Shown here piece by piece: positions 1 to 8,018 of a stretch of DNA of 64,000 nucleotides. The notes below the pieces were generated by a model, which saw only the letters and a program-made list of their open reading frames with translations, was not told where the DNA came from and searched no databases. Within the stretch, counting starts at the first letter, position 1. Every line of letters begins with the position of its first letter. A program made the translations under genes and the position numbers. Source of the DNA: Sorangium cellulosum. Lineage in GTDB: Bacteria; Myxococcota_A; Polyangia; Polyangiales; Polyangiaceae. The stretch covers positions 9,686,501 through 9,750,500 of the forward strand of contig NZ_CP012673.1 in assembly GCF_002950945.1 (NCBI RefSeq). Reading direction: 5' to 3'.

Positions 1-193
1 CGTCGCCGACGAAGATGTTCACGAAGCGCCGCACGCCCTTCCCGTCGAGCAGCCGGTCGCGGATGCCCGGGTAGCTCTGCTCGAGGTTCTCGATGATCTC
101 GCCGACGGTGCCGCCGGCGGCTTTGACCTCGTCCTGCCCGCCCGTGAGCGTGCGGAGCGGCGTCGGAATGCGGATGGTCGCGGTGTCAGCCAT
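1..193 (-). CDS. MoaD/ThiS/CysO-type sulfur-carrier protein (3' end outside window)
   Basis: A small beta-grasp sulfur carrier, read from an ATG at 193. The visible 64 residues begin MADTATIRIPTPLRTLTGG and continue through a VGEIIENLEQSYPGI helix to RRFVNIFVGD, the usual ubiquitin-like fold order of MoaD, ThiS and CysO. The C-terminal Gly-Gly that would be thiocarboxylated lies outside the window, so it cannot be checked. The start overlaps the stop of the MoeB/ThiF gene by 8 bases. With that gene and cysteine synthase next to it, the likely job is to carry sulfide as a thiocarboxylate for cysteine synthesis, as CysO does with CysM in mycobacteria. A role in molybdopterin or thiamine synthesis is the alternative. 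Confidence 0.85.
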   Translation of the reverse strand, partial: MADTATIRIPTPLRTLTGGQDEVKAAGGTVGEIIENLEQSYPGIRDRLLDGKGVRRFVNIFVGD

Positions 194-974
194 GGTCTTG
201 ATCTCCCGTGTTGAGGTAGGCCGGGGAGCCGCGTCCGCGGTCCCCGTCAGCGCACGCAGTGACGTAGCGCGAGGCGTCGATGGTCGAGATCGCGGCGCGG
301 TCCCCGCATAACGCGCAGGCGGGCCGCGCCGCCACGGCCACGCTGCGCAGCGTGTCCGCGAGGCCGTCGTAGGTCGCGATCCGGCCGTACACCGAGGCGT
401 CGCCCGCGAGGATCGCGAGCGCCCGGTCGGCCGCGATCGCGCCCGCCACCCCGCACACCGGGCCCGCGACCCCGGCCGTGGCGCAGCTCGGCGCGTCGCC
501 GGACGGCAGGTCCTCGAAGAGGCAGCGGTAACACGGGCCCCCGGCGCCGGACACCGCCATCACGGTCGCGCGCCAGCGGATCGCGGCCGCGTGCACCACG
601 GGGATTCGCGTGAGGTGGCACACATCTGCGAGGAGGAACCGCGTGGCGAAGTTGTCGGTGGCGTCGACGACGACGGAGACGCCGGGCAGCAGGGCGGCCG
701 CCGAGCTCGGGGTGAAGCGGCCGTAGCGGCGGTCGACGCGGAGCGCGGGGAACCTGCGGCGCAGCGCCTCGGTGAAGGCGTCGAGCTTCGGGCGGCCGAT
801 GTCGTCGTCGTCGTACAGGATCTGCCGGTGCAGGTTGGTGATCTCGACCTCGTCGTCGTCGGCCACCCGGAGGTCGCGCAGGCCGGCCGCGGCGAGCGCG
901 AGCGCCGCGGGCGCGCCGATCCCGCCCGCGCCCACGAGCAGCACACACCCGGAGATCGCCGCGCCGCCGCTCAT
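186..974 (-). CDS. moeB: MoeB/ThiF/HesA-family adenylyltransferase (sulfur-carrier activating enzyme)
   Basis: 262 aa from an ATG at 974 that overlaps the cysteine synthase stop by 4 bases. It is an E1-like enzyme that adenylates the C-terminal glycine of a small sulfur carrier. Near the N terminus is the nucleotide-binding GAGGIG, followed by DDDEVEITNLHRQ (ATP/Mg contacts and the Arg finger) and DATDNFATR. Zinc ligands are the Cys pairs in PCYRC and CALC. There is no rhodanese domain after the catalytic core, unlike MoeZ, so sulfide or another donor must supply sulfur. The first residues are short compared with E. coli MoeB, which has an extra N-terminal helix. Gene order points to the sulfur carrier encoded immediately downstream as substrate. 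The family call is firm; the moeB symbol only marks the family. Confidence 0.88.
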   Translation of the reverse strand: MSGGAAISGCVLLVGAGGIGAPAALALAAAGLRDLRVADDDEVEITNLHRQILYDDDDIGRPKLDAFTEALRRRFPALRVDRRYGRFTPSSAAALLPGVSVVVDATDNFATRFLLADVCHLTRIPVVHAAAIRWRATVMAVSGAGGPCYRCLFEDLPSGDAPSCATAGVAGPVCGVAGAIAADRALAILAGDASVYGRIATYDGLADTLRSVAVAARPACALCGDRAAISTIDASRYVTACADGDRGRGSPAYLNTGDQDHG

Positions 975-2047
975 CGGAAGTACTCGTCGAGGCTGAAGTA
1001 GCGCTCGCCGGTGTCGCAGAGGACGGTCACGACGTTCGCGTCCGGGCCGAGCTCGCGGGCGACGTCGAGCGCCACGCGCACCGCGGCGCCGGCGCTGATG
1101 CCGACGAGCAGCCCCTCCTGCCGGGCGAGCGCCGCCTTCGTGTCGTACGCGGCGCGATCGCTGACCGTGCGCACCTCGTCGACGACGCTCGGGTCGTAGT
1201 TCCTGGGGACGAACCCCGCCGCGAGCCCCTGGATCTTCGTGGGCCCGCGCTCGCCGCGCGAGATCGTGGCGCACGACTCGGGCTCCACCGCGATGACACG
1301 CGTCGCGGGGCGCGCCCGCTTGAGCACGCGCCCGACGCCGCTCACCGAGCCGCCCGTGCCCACGCCGGCCACGAAGGCGTCGATCCGCAGCGACTGCCGC
1401 GGGCCGGGGCTCCGGCCGGGCGCGTCGAGGTCGGCCATCGCGTGCAGGATCTCCCGCGCGGTCGTCTCCGCGTGGACGCGCGGGTTGTCGGGGTTGTCGA
1501 ACTGGCTGAGGACGAGCGCGCCCGGGATCTCGGCCGCGAGCTCGCGCGCCTTCGCGATGGCGCCCTCCATCTGGAGCTCGGGCTCGGTGAGCACCACCTC
1601 GGCGCCGTAGGCCTCGAGCAGCTGGCGCCGCTCCAGGCTCATGCTCGCCGGCATCGTCAGGATGCACCGGTAGCCCTTGGCCGCGCACACGATCGCGAGC
1701 CCGATCCCGGTGTTCCCCGAGGTCGGCTCGATCACGACGCCGCGGGGGCCGTCGCCGCCCTGGCCCGGGCGGAGCTGCCCGCGCGCCTCGGCGCCCTCGA
1801 TCATCGCGAGGCAGATGCGGTCCTTCAGGGAGCCGCCCGGGTTGTGCTGCTCGGCCTTGCCGAAGACGCGCCCCCGGGGCGTCTCCGCGTCGACGCGCCG
1901 GATCTCGAAGAGCGGCGTGTCGCCCACGAGGTCGAGCACGCTCTCGACGACGCGCGGGTGCGAGGGCAGCGGCGGAAGGGCGCCCGCGTCCGCCGCTGCG
2001 CTGCCGCGGTCGCCGGGGGTGGAGGCGGTCGGGTCGGGATGGCTCAT
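971..2047 (-). CDS. cysM: Cysteine synthase (PLP-dependent, CysK/CysM family)
   Basis: 358 aa, ATG at 2047. It is a fold-type II PLP enzyme that makes cysteine from an activated serine. The PLP lysine is in NPGGSLKDRI, the phosphate/substrate loop is PTSGNTGIGLA, and the glycine-rich GVGTGGSVSGVG and C-terminal VLCDTGERY are present. The first ~40 residues (Pro/Ala/Asp-rich) are an extension beyond the usual family start near VVESVLDLVGDTPLFE. The stop overlaps the MoeB/ThiF start by 4 bases, and the sulfur carrier follows, so the preferred sulfur donor may be a carrier thiocarboxylate rather than free sulfide; this is inference from context. Expression is probably set by the Rrf2 regulator gene 11 bases upstream. 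CysK with free sulfide is the alternative. Confidence 0.92.
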   Translation of the reverse strand: MSHPDPTASTPGDRGSAAADAGALPPLPSHPRVVESVLDLVGDTPLFEIRRVDAETPRGRVFGKAEQHNPGGSLKDRICLAMIEGAEARGQLRPGQGGDGPRGVVIEPTSGNTGIGLAIVCAAKGYRCILTMPASMSLERRQLLEAYGAEVVLTEPELQMEGAIAKARELAAEIPGALVLSQFDNPDNPRVHAETTAREILHAMADLDAPGRSPGPRQSLRIDAFVAGVGTGGSVSGVGRVLKRARPATRVIAVEPESCATISRGERGPTKIQGLAAGFVPRNYDPSVVDEVRTVSDRAAYDTKAALARQEGLLVGISAGAAVRVALDVARELGPDANVVTVLCDTGERYFSLDEYFR

Positions 2048-2058
2048 GGCTGTCGGGC

Positions 2059-2514
2059 TCAGATCACGTAGGTCGATCGCTCCGGGCGCCCCTTGCGGTG
2101 CACGCCGAGCTCGACGCCGCGCTCGCAGACGTCGGCGATGGACACCGAGTCGAAACAGCGCTCGATCGCGCTCGCGAGATCGTGGAACACGGACGTCGGC
2201 GGGTCGGGGGGCGAGCTCTCCTTTTGGGCGTCGTCGTCCGGCGCGATCACCGCGACCGGCCCCTCGAGCGCGCGGACGATGTCGCCCAGGCTGATCTCGC
2301 TCGCCGGCCGCGCGAGGTGGTAGCCGCCGCGCGGGCCGCGCTTCGAGCTGATCAGCCCGGCCCTCTTCAGGTCCTGGAAGATCTGCTCCAGGAAGCGGGC
2401 CGGGATCAGCTCCCTCTCCGAGATCTCGCGGATCTGGGTCGGACGCCCCTCGTTGTGGAACGCGATATCGAACAATGCGCGCACACCGTAGCGACCCTTG
2501 TTCGAGAGCTTCAC
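2059..2514 (-). CDS. Rrf2-family transcriptional regulator (CymR/IscR-like)
   Basis: 151 aa from a GTG at 2514, chosen because VKLSNKGRYGVRALFDIA is the classic Rrf2 N terminus and AGGA lies six bases before the GTG. An ATG a few codons upstream would add nothing conserved. The winged helix covers roughly residues 1-80, with FLEQIFQDLKRAGLISSKRG and GPRGGYHLARP forming the recognition helix and wing. A single Cys near residue 120 (SIERCF) and another in DVCERG are present, but I do not see the three closely spaced Cys that bind an Fe-S cluster in IscR, so a CymR-like sensor of cysteine metabolism is more likely. It is the first gene of the cysteine operon, 11 bases upstream of cysteine synthase, and probably regulates it and itself. 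Confidence 0.88.
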   Translation of the reverse strand: MKLSNKGRYGVRALFDIAFHNEGRPTQIREISERELIPARFLEQIFQDLKRAGLISSKRGPRGGYHLARPASEISLGDIVRALEGPVAVIAPDDDAQKESSPPDPPTSVFHDLASAIERCFDSVSIADVCERGVELGVHRKGRPERSTYVI

Positions 2515-2830
2515 CGACAGTCCTATGCATTGGTGCATCGGAGAAGTCAAGAACCGCCTGGAGACGCTTCTTGACGTGGATCCGCGTGGGACAGGGCACC
2601 ACATTGCACCGCAGGGATCGGCTGTCACGTTGAAATTGACAGCAGAGGTTCAGCGTTCGCTCCATCGTCGCGACGCGGGCTCGACTTCCTGGTTGAACCG
2701 GACGCGATGGGTTCAGTAGCTTCGAGTCCACGAGGCTGCGAGTCGCCGTACCTGCCCAAAGCGCGGAGCGTGATCTACGCGTCCGTGTCGGATCGTCCCG
2801 GCCGCGGCGCACCAACCTAGGAGTCGGCCT
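2515..2830. promoter_or_regulatory. Divergent control region with three perfect inverted repeats
   Basis: This 316-base gap separates the minus-strand Rrf2/cysteine operon from the plus-strand acyl-CoA dehydrogenase. Three dyads are visible: ATGCA-N4-TGCAT at 2525-2538, GTCAAGAA-N14-TTCTTGAC at 2546-2575, and GCTGTCA-N9-TGACAGC at 2621-2643. Rrf2 regulators bind dyads close to their own promoters, so the two nearest the rrf2 start are good operator candidates. TTGACT at 2545-2550 (minus strand) and TTGACA at 2636-2641 (plus strand) resemble -35 boxes, but neither has a convincing -10 box at the right spacing. Confidence 0.55.
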
Positions 2831-4516
2831 GTGGCTTTCTATCAAGACCCCCCCACGCTCGGGAACCAGTACGACGACGACCGGGTTCTGCGGTCGTACC
2901 TCTCGCGCGCGCTGCCGCGCGAGGTGGCCGCGGCGATCACGCCCTCGCTGCGCGAGATGGGCGAGCTCGCGGGGGGCCACCTCTACCGCATGCAGCTCGC
3001 GGACCGGCTGAACGAGCCGAAGCTCACGTCCTGGGACGCCTGGGGCAAGCGCGTCGACGACGTCGAGGTGACGCCGCTCTGGAAGGAGGCGGCGCGGATC
3101 GCGTGCGAGCACGGCGTGGTCGCGGCGGCCTACGAGCGGGCGCACGGCGCGTTCTCGCGGGTGCACCAGTTCGCGCTCGTGTACCTGTTCGACCCGTCGA
3201 GCGACATCTACACGTGCCCGCTCGCCATGACCGACGGCGCCGCGCGGACGCTGCTCGCGAGCGGCAACCGCGCCCTGATCGACCGCGCCGTGCCCCGGCT
3301 CACGAGCCGCGACCCCGCGGCGGCGTGGACATCGGGGCAGTGGATGACGGAGCGGACCGGCGGCTCGGACGTGGGGATGACCGAGACCGTGGCGCGGCCC
3401 GGGCCGGGCGGGGAGTACCGGCTCTACGGGACCAAGTGGTTCGCGTCGTCCGCGACGTCGCAGATGGCGCTCGCGCTCGCGCGGCCCGAGGGCAACCCGG
3501 AGGGCAGCCGGGGGCTCGCGCTGTTCTACGTGGAGCTCGCGGACGCGGAGCGCCGCGCGGGCGTCGTGATCCAGCGGCTGAAGGACAAGCTCGGCACCCG
3601 CAAGGTCCCGACGGCCGAGCTCACGCTCGACGGCGTGCTCGGCACGCCGGTCGCGGGCCTGACGAACGGGGTGCGCGCGGTGGCGCCGATGCTCAACGTG
3701 ACGCGCACCTGGAACGCGGTCAGCGCGATTGCGGGGATGCGCCGGGGGCTCGCGCTGGCGCGGTCCTACGCCCAGGGCCGGGTGCTGTTCGGCACCCGGC
3801 TCGCGGACAAGCCGCTCCACATGGACACGCTCGCCGCGCTCCAGGCCGAGTTCGAGGGCGCCTTCCACCTGACCTTCCGGGCCATCGAGCTGCTCGGGCG
3901 CGAGGAGACGGGGTCGCTCACCGAGTCCGAGGCGAAGCTGCTCCGGCTGATCATCCCGCTCGCGAAGCTCACGACCGCCAAGCAGGCGGTCTCGGTGCTG
4001 AGCGAGGTGCTCGAGGCGTTCGGGGGGGCGGGCTACGTGGAGGACACGGGCCTGCCGCGGCTGCTCCGGGACGCGCAGGTGCTCCCGATCTGGGAGGGCA
4101 CGACGAACGTGCTCGCGCTCGACGCCCTGCGCGTGATCCTGAAGGACAGCTCGCTCGACGTGCTCGCCGCGGAGGTCGCGCGCCTCCTCACGGGCGTCGT
4201 CGAGCCGAAGCTCGCCGAGGCGGAGACGGCCGCGTCGCGCGCGGTGTCCCACGCGCGCGCGTGGATCAAGGAGATGAACGGCACCGACCGCGCCGGCCTC
4301 GAGGCGGGCGCCCGCCGGGTGGCGCTCACGCTCGGCCGGGCCCTGGAGCTCGCCCTGCTCGTGCGCCACGCGGCGTGGGCCATCGACCGCGAGCGCAGCC
4401 GGACCGCGCTCGCCGCGGCGGTCCAGTTCACGCGCAACGGCGTCGACTGCATCCGCGACCACGACCCCGAGACGATCGAGGCGCTCGCCGAGATGCGCCC
4501 GAAGTCGGCTACCTGA
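2831..4516 (+). CDS. Acyl-CoA dehydrogenase, AidB/ACAD11-like
   Basis: 561 aa from a GTG at 2831. This FAD enzyme family oxidises acyl-CoA thioesters; AidB-type members instead bind DNA and respond to alkylation. The N-terminal helical part (FYQDPPTLGNQYDDDRVLRSYL) and the FAD/substrate loop GQWMTERTGGSDVGMTE around residues 170-186 match the AidB branch rather than short-chain dehydrogenases. The middle beta domain has LYGTKWFASS, and the C-terminal helical domain has GGAGYVEDTGLPRLLRDAQVLPIWEGTTNVLALD (about residues 398-431), carrying the conserved Glu and Gly-Thr-Thr that contact FAD. About 100 further residues form the AidB-like C-terminal helices. It is monocistronic. Substrate is not predictable from sequence; the family call is firm, the AidB branch likely. 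Confidence 0.88.
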   Translation: MAFYQDPPTLGNQYDDDRVLRSYLSRALPREVAAAITPSLREMGELAGGHLYRMQLADRLNEPKLTSWDAWGKRVDDVEVTPLWKEAARIACEHGVVAAAYERAHGAFSRVHQFALVYLFDPSSDIYTCPLAMTDGAARTLLASGNRALIDRAVPRLTSRDPAAAWTSGQWMTERTGGSDVGMTETVARPGPGGEYRLYGTKWFASSATSQMALALARPEGNPEGSRGLALFYVELADAERRAGVVIQRLKDKLGTRKVPTAELTLDGVLGTPVAGLTNGVRAVAPMLNVTRTWNAVSAIAGMRRGLALARSYAQGRVLFGTRLADKPLHMDTLAALQAEFEGAFHLTFRAIELLGREETGSLTESEAKLLRLIIPLAKLTTAKQAVSVLSEVLEAFGGAGYVEDTGLPRLLRDAQVLPIWEGTTNVLALDALRVILKDSSLDVLAAEVARLLTGVVEPKLAEAETAASRAVSHARAWIKEMNGTDRAGLEAGARRVALTLGRALELALLVRHAAWAIDRERSRTALAAAVQFTRNGVDCIRDHDPETIEALAEMRPKSAT

Positions 4517-5009
4517 ACACACGCACCCCCCTCAACTACTGAACAGCGCCCGCGTGGATCCGGCGTGGGCACCCGGACGCCGGGGCTCCGATCCGCCCCG
4601 CAGCTGAGACACCGTCAATTTTTCCTCCGCGCCACCGCCTCCGAGAGTCCGGATTTTATATCAACAAATCCGGATGGTTGCAGAGTTAGCCACAACCTGC
4701 TGCCGGACGGGATTTGTCCTAGCGGGGCGTGAAGGCACTAGACGGAACTATCTGAACGGGTATACAGTAATACCTACTTGAGACGCTGAACGTGTGCCCC
4801 ACAGGGAGGGTGCGGGCGGTCCGGTCCACGCGGGGACCGGCGCCGTCGGCCCGATCTCCCTGAGGGGCGAGATCCGCCTGCGGGCGCCGGCGCCGGCGCC
4901 ATCGAGGGACCTCGTCCGCCTGTCGGACGGATCGGGCTCGTGCAGCCCCGGGGCACGTGTGCGGCGCGCGGCGCGGGCAAGCGCACACGACGAGCTGCGA
5001 AGGGGCGAG
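4517..5009. other. Gene-free stretch with two hairpins
   Basis: 493 bases between the acyl-CoA dehydrogenase and the helix-turn-helix gene. The stretch from about 4610 to 4790 is clearly richer in A+T than its surroundings. TCCGGATTT and AAATCCGGA at 4648-4674 form a perfect 9-bp stem with a 9-base loop; there is no T-run, so an operator is more likely than an intrinsic terminator. GGTAT/ATACC at 4759-4774 form a 5-bp stem. From about 4790 the base composition rises again and a plus-strand frame is open without a convincing start. I see no RNA gene here. Confidence 0.45.
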
Positions 5010-5816
5010 ATGAAGACGCAATACACGCTGCTGTCCGGCGAGACGGTCGAGTTCCCGACGCCGACGGGCGAGCTCGACGCGTTCCTGCGCCGGGTGCTCC
5101 CGGCGGCGACCGATCCAGCCGTGTCCGAGGCCGAGCTGAACGACCTGGTGTTCGGCCCGGAGAATCCGCTGCTCGACAAGACGGCGGTCGCCGGCCGGAG
5201 CGTGGCGACGGCGGACGTCTACCGCGACCCCCTGTTCCACGTGATGCTCGACTGCATCGCGCGCAAGCGCTTGCCGGCGCAGCCCGCGCCGGCGGCGCCG
5301 CGGACGCGGTACACGATGACGGTGCCGGAGGCGGCGCAGCAGCTCGGCATCTCGGAGAGCGCCGTGCGCCAGGCCATCTACGCGAGCCGGCTGCGCGCGA
5401 GCAAGGAAGGGGGCACCTACTACCTGGACCCCCACTCGGTGGCCAGCTACCGCGTGAGCAAGCGCGGGCCGCGGCGCCAGGACCAGCAGGCCAAGGGGCG
5501 GCCCGGCGGCACGCTCGACGCGCGCATCGGCTCGGGGCCGGACGCGAGCTTCCGGGTGAAACACAGCCGCGACGAGTTCGAGCTGACCGAGCGCCGCGGG
5601 CCGGAGTGGACAGGCATGATCCCGTCGGGGTGGCGCCGCATCGCGCTTCTCGGCACGTCCAAGGAGCTCTCGCGCTACTGGGAGATCGAGCCCGCCGAGG
5701 GGGAGAGCGTGCTGCACTTCGAGGGCTTCTACGTGCGCGGAGGCTTCCGCGTCGTCGAGACCGTGAGCACCACGCAGCGGGCCGTGGCGGCGTTCAAGGC
5801 GTTCCAGCCGCGCTGA
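5010..5816 (+). CDS. Hypothetical protein with excisionase/MerR-type helix-turn-helix
   Basis: 268 aa from an ATG at 5010 preceded by AGGGGCGAG, a fair ribosome-binding site. The recognisable part is a small helix-turn-helix at about residues 100-150: MTVPEAAQQLGISESAVRQAIYASRLRASKEG followed by YYLDPHSVASYRVSKRG, the usual shape of an excisionase-like DNA-binding domain (helix, turn, helix, beta-wing with Tyr-x-Leu-Asp). The N-terminal ~90 residues (LLSGETVEFPTPTGELDAFLRRV) and the C-terminal ~110 residues, which alternate acidic and aromatic positions (RYWEIEPAEGESVLHFEGFYVRGG), match nothing I recognise. It is likely a transcription factor or DNA-associated protein. It is followed 48 bases later by the convergent envelope operon, so it is probably transcribed alone. 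Confidence 0.75.
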   Translation: MKTQYTLLSGETVEFPTPTGELDAFLRRVLPAATDPAVSEAELNDLVFGPENPLLDKTAVAGRSVATADVYRDPLFHVMLDCIARKRLPAQPAPAAPRTRYTMTVPEAAQQLGISESAVRQAIYASRLRASKEGGTYYLDPHSVASYRVSKRGPRRQDQQAKGRPGGTLDARIGSGPDASFRVKHSRDEFELTERRGPEWTGMIPSGWRRIALLGTSKELSRYWEIEPAEGESVLHFEGFYVRGGFRVVETVSTTQRAVAAFKAFQPR

Positions 5817-5864
5817 CCGCGCGCGGCGGCGCGCGGTCAACGTACCCGCGAGGCGCTCGCGAGC

Positions 5865-7973
5865 TCAGTAACGCGCCTGGAAGCTCGCCCCGCCGCCGAC
5901 GAAGTCCGGGTTGACGAAGGTGCGGAGCGCCACCGTGCCTTCGGAGGGGTCGCGCTCCATGAACGTGCCGTTGTTGTCGCGCACGTACTGGATCCAGGCG
6001 ACGGCCGAGAGGATCCGGCTGATGTCCCAGCGCACGCTCGCGCGCGCCTGGAAGATGGGCACCGCCGGGCGGTTGTAGGGCAGGATGGAGAGATTGCCCT
6101 GCTCGCGGATGACGATGGTGCGGGCGATCGGCGTGCCCAGGGCGTCGAAGGAGGTCGTCCTGAACGTCGAGGGGAACTGGAGCCCGGCGCCGAGGCCGGG
6201 GGTGAGCCGCGCCGACGGAACGTAGTAGTCGGCCGCCGCGGCGAAGAAGAGCTCGTCGGCGGTCGACGCGCCGCGGGTGTCCGGGATCGTCTGGAACGGG
6301 ATGTAGCTCGGCTGGTTGCGCAGCACGAAGGCGAGGTCGCGGTAGATGCCCGTGAGGCTCGCGCGCACATACCCTGATTTGATGACCGCCTGGAGGGCGC
6401 CGGCGCGGGCGGCCTGGTGGGTCGTCGCGCCCGCCGACTCGAAGTCCTTGAGGTTCTGGTAAATGTTCGAGGCCTCGAGGCTCACCGCCCATGTGGTCTT
6501 GCCGGGCGTGTAGGACTCGGGCTTGAAGACGATCTGCGGCCGGTTCGGGTCGTTGCGGTAGAGCAGGAAGTCCACCGACTGCGGTATCGGCTCGTTCTTC
6601 GTGTGGGCGACCACGCGGGCCGAGGCGCCGAAGGTGTAGACCGGCTGGCCCGCGACGTCGGGCCACTCGAAGCTGCCCTGCTGGAAGTAGCCGGCGCCGA
6701 GGTCGACGTGCACGTAGGGGTGGACGTCGGCGCCGGCGCCGGCGAGAAACCCGTAGTTCGTCTGCGCGACGCTCGTCTCCTCGACCTCGCTCGTCCCGGG
6801 GGTGAGCACCTGCTGGATCTGGGTCAGGCTCGCCACCTTGAAGCCGCCGAACACGCTGAACCGCTCGGCGTCGTACTGGATCTTGGCGCCGGGGGCGGTG
6901 CCGATGATGCGCGGGAAGATCGATTGGTTGATCGACGCGTTCGTGCCGCCCCACGAGATGTCGTAGAGATAACCGAGGCGGAACCGGTCGGTGTCGAGCG
7001 GCCAGAGCGTGACGCCGACGCCCGTCTTGCCGTCGGGGCTCGCGCCCGTGTGGTAGAAGGCGCGGATGAACGAGCCCGCGTCGTAGAGCGCCTGATTGAC
7101 GTTGTTCGTGTTCCTCGACAGGGCCGCGATGTCGATGCGCAGGACGAGCGAGGCCTCGGTGTCCAGCCGCTCGATGAACCCCGGCATCTTCTTGTAGAGC
7201 GCGAGGTGGGTCAGGTTCTCGCGGCCGCTGAAGCGGGAGTTCAGGTTGTCGAAGAAGAGGCGGTATTGCTTGCGGTCGCCGACGCTCACGTTCGGCGAGA
7301 TCGGCTGGGCCTGGCCGGTGTCGTGGAGCAGGTCGTCGTCGCCGAGGGTCCAGGTGAGGCGCGTGTCCATGGCGTCGCCCACCCGGACCGGCAGCTCCTC
7401 GGTGGACCGCGCCGGCGGCGCGTCGGGCAGCTGCGCCGCCGCGGTCGCGGGGGGCAGCACGGAGGTCGCGGCAGGCGAGGCGGGGGCGGCGGCCGGCGAG
7501 GGCGCGAGGGCGGCCGGCGCGTTCGCGAGCGGCAGCGCGGGGGGCGGGCGCAGCGCGGCGGAGCGGGACCGCGCCTCGTCGGCCTGGGGGCCGCCCGCGG
7601 CCGCGACGGCGTCGTACTCGGAGGCGGCCACGTCGGTGCGGCCCTGCTGCTCGTGGCAGGCGGCCAGCTCGAAGAGCAGCTCGGCCGGGGGCGGCCCCGG
7701 CGCCCCGGCCTGCGCGGAGGCCACCGCCGCCGCGTGCGCCTTCAGCAGGAGCGCGCACGCGCCGTCGATGTCGCCGAGGGCACGCGCGCCGCGGGCCCGG
7801 TCGCGGATCTGCTCCGCGGTCTCGTCGGCGCGCGCCGGCGCCGGCTGGGGGCCAGGCGCCGGCTGCGGCTGCTGACCGGGCGCCGGCTGCGGCTGCTGAG
7901 CGAGCGCCGGCGGCGCCAGGGTGACGAGCAAGGCCGCGGAGACCGCGGGGGCGAGGAGCGCGCTTCGATGCAT
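5865..7973 (-). CDS. Secreted TPR-containing, probable outer-membrane beta-barrel protein
   Basis: 702 aa, ATG at 7973 with AAGGAA upstream. A signal peptide (residues 1-25, ending APPALA|QQ) is followed by a Pro/Gln linker with repeated QPAPG units (25-48). Residues ~48-130 form TPR-like helices (EQIRDRARGARALGDIDGACALL, LLFELAACHEQQGRTDVAASEYD). After an Ala/Pro linker to ~200, the last 500 residues alternate polar and hydrophobic positions, have many aromatic girdle residues and end in GGASFQARY, with a C-terminal aromatic, as expected of an outer-membrane barrel. It is the last gene of a three-gene operon after two lipoproteins, with a 45-base gap. A transport or anchoring role at the outer membrane fits, but no substrate can be named. 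Confidence 0.7.
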   Translation of the reverse strand: MHRSALLAPAVSAALLVTLAPPALAQQPQPAPGQQPQPAPGPQPAPARADETAEQIRDRARGARALGDIDGACALLLKAHAAAVASAQAGAPGPPPAELLFELAACHEQQGRTDVAASEYDAVAAAGGPQADEARSRSAALRPPPALPLANAPAALAPSPAAAPASPAATSVLPPATAAAQLPDAPPARSTEELPVRVGDAMDTRLTWTLGDDDLLHDTGQAQPISPNVSVGDRKQYRLFFDNLNSRFSGRENLTHLALYKKMPGFIERLDTEASLVLRIDIAALSRNTNNVNQALYDAGSFIRAFYHTGASPDGKTGVGVTLWPLDTDRFRLGYLYDISWGGTNASINQSIFPRIIGTAPGAKIQYDAERFSVFGGFKVASLTQIQQVLTPGTSEVEETSVAQTNYGFLAGAGADVHPYVHVDLGAGYFQQGSFEWPDVAGQPVYTFGASARVVAHTKNEPIPQSVDFLLYRNDPNRPQIVFKPESYTPGKTTWAVSLEASNIYQNLKDFESAGATTHQAARAGALQAVIKSGYVRASLTGIYRDLAFVLRNQPSYIPFQTIPDTRGASTADELFFAAAADYYVPSARLTPGLGAGLQFPSTFRTTSFDALGTPIARTIVIREQGNLSILPYNRPAVPIFQARASVRWDISRILSAVAWIQYVRDNNGTFMERDPSEGTVALRTFVNPDFVGGGASFQARY

Positions 7974-8018
7974 GGCGAACCGTGGAGTTCCTTGGGGCTG
8001 AAGTGAGCCGGCGCGGCG

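Noticed and set aside
2600..4520. Long minus-strand open frame opposite the acyl-CoA dehydrogenase gene
   Set aside because: It is Arg/Glu/His-rich low-complexity text typical of the antisense of a G+C-rich gene, with no domain; the plus-strand gene explains the region.
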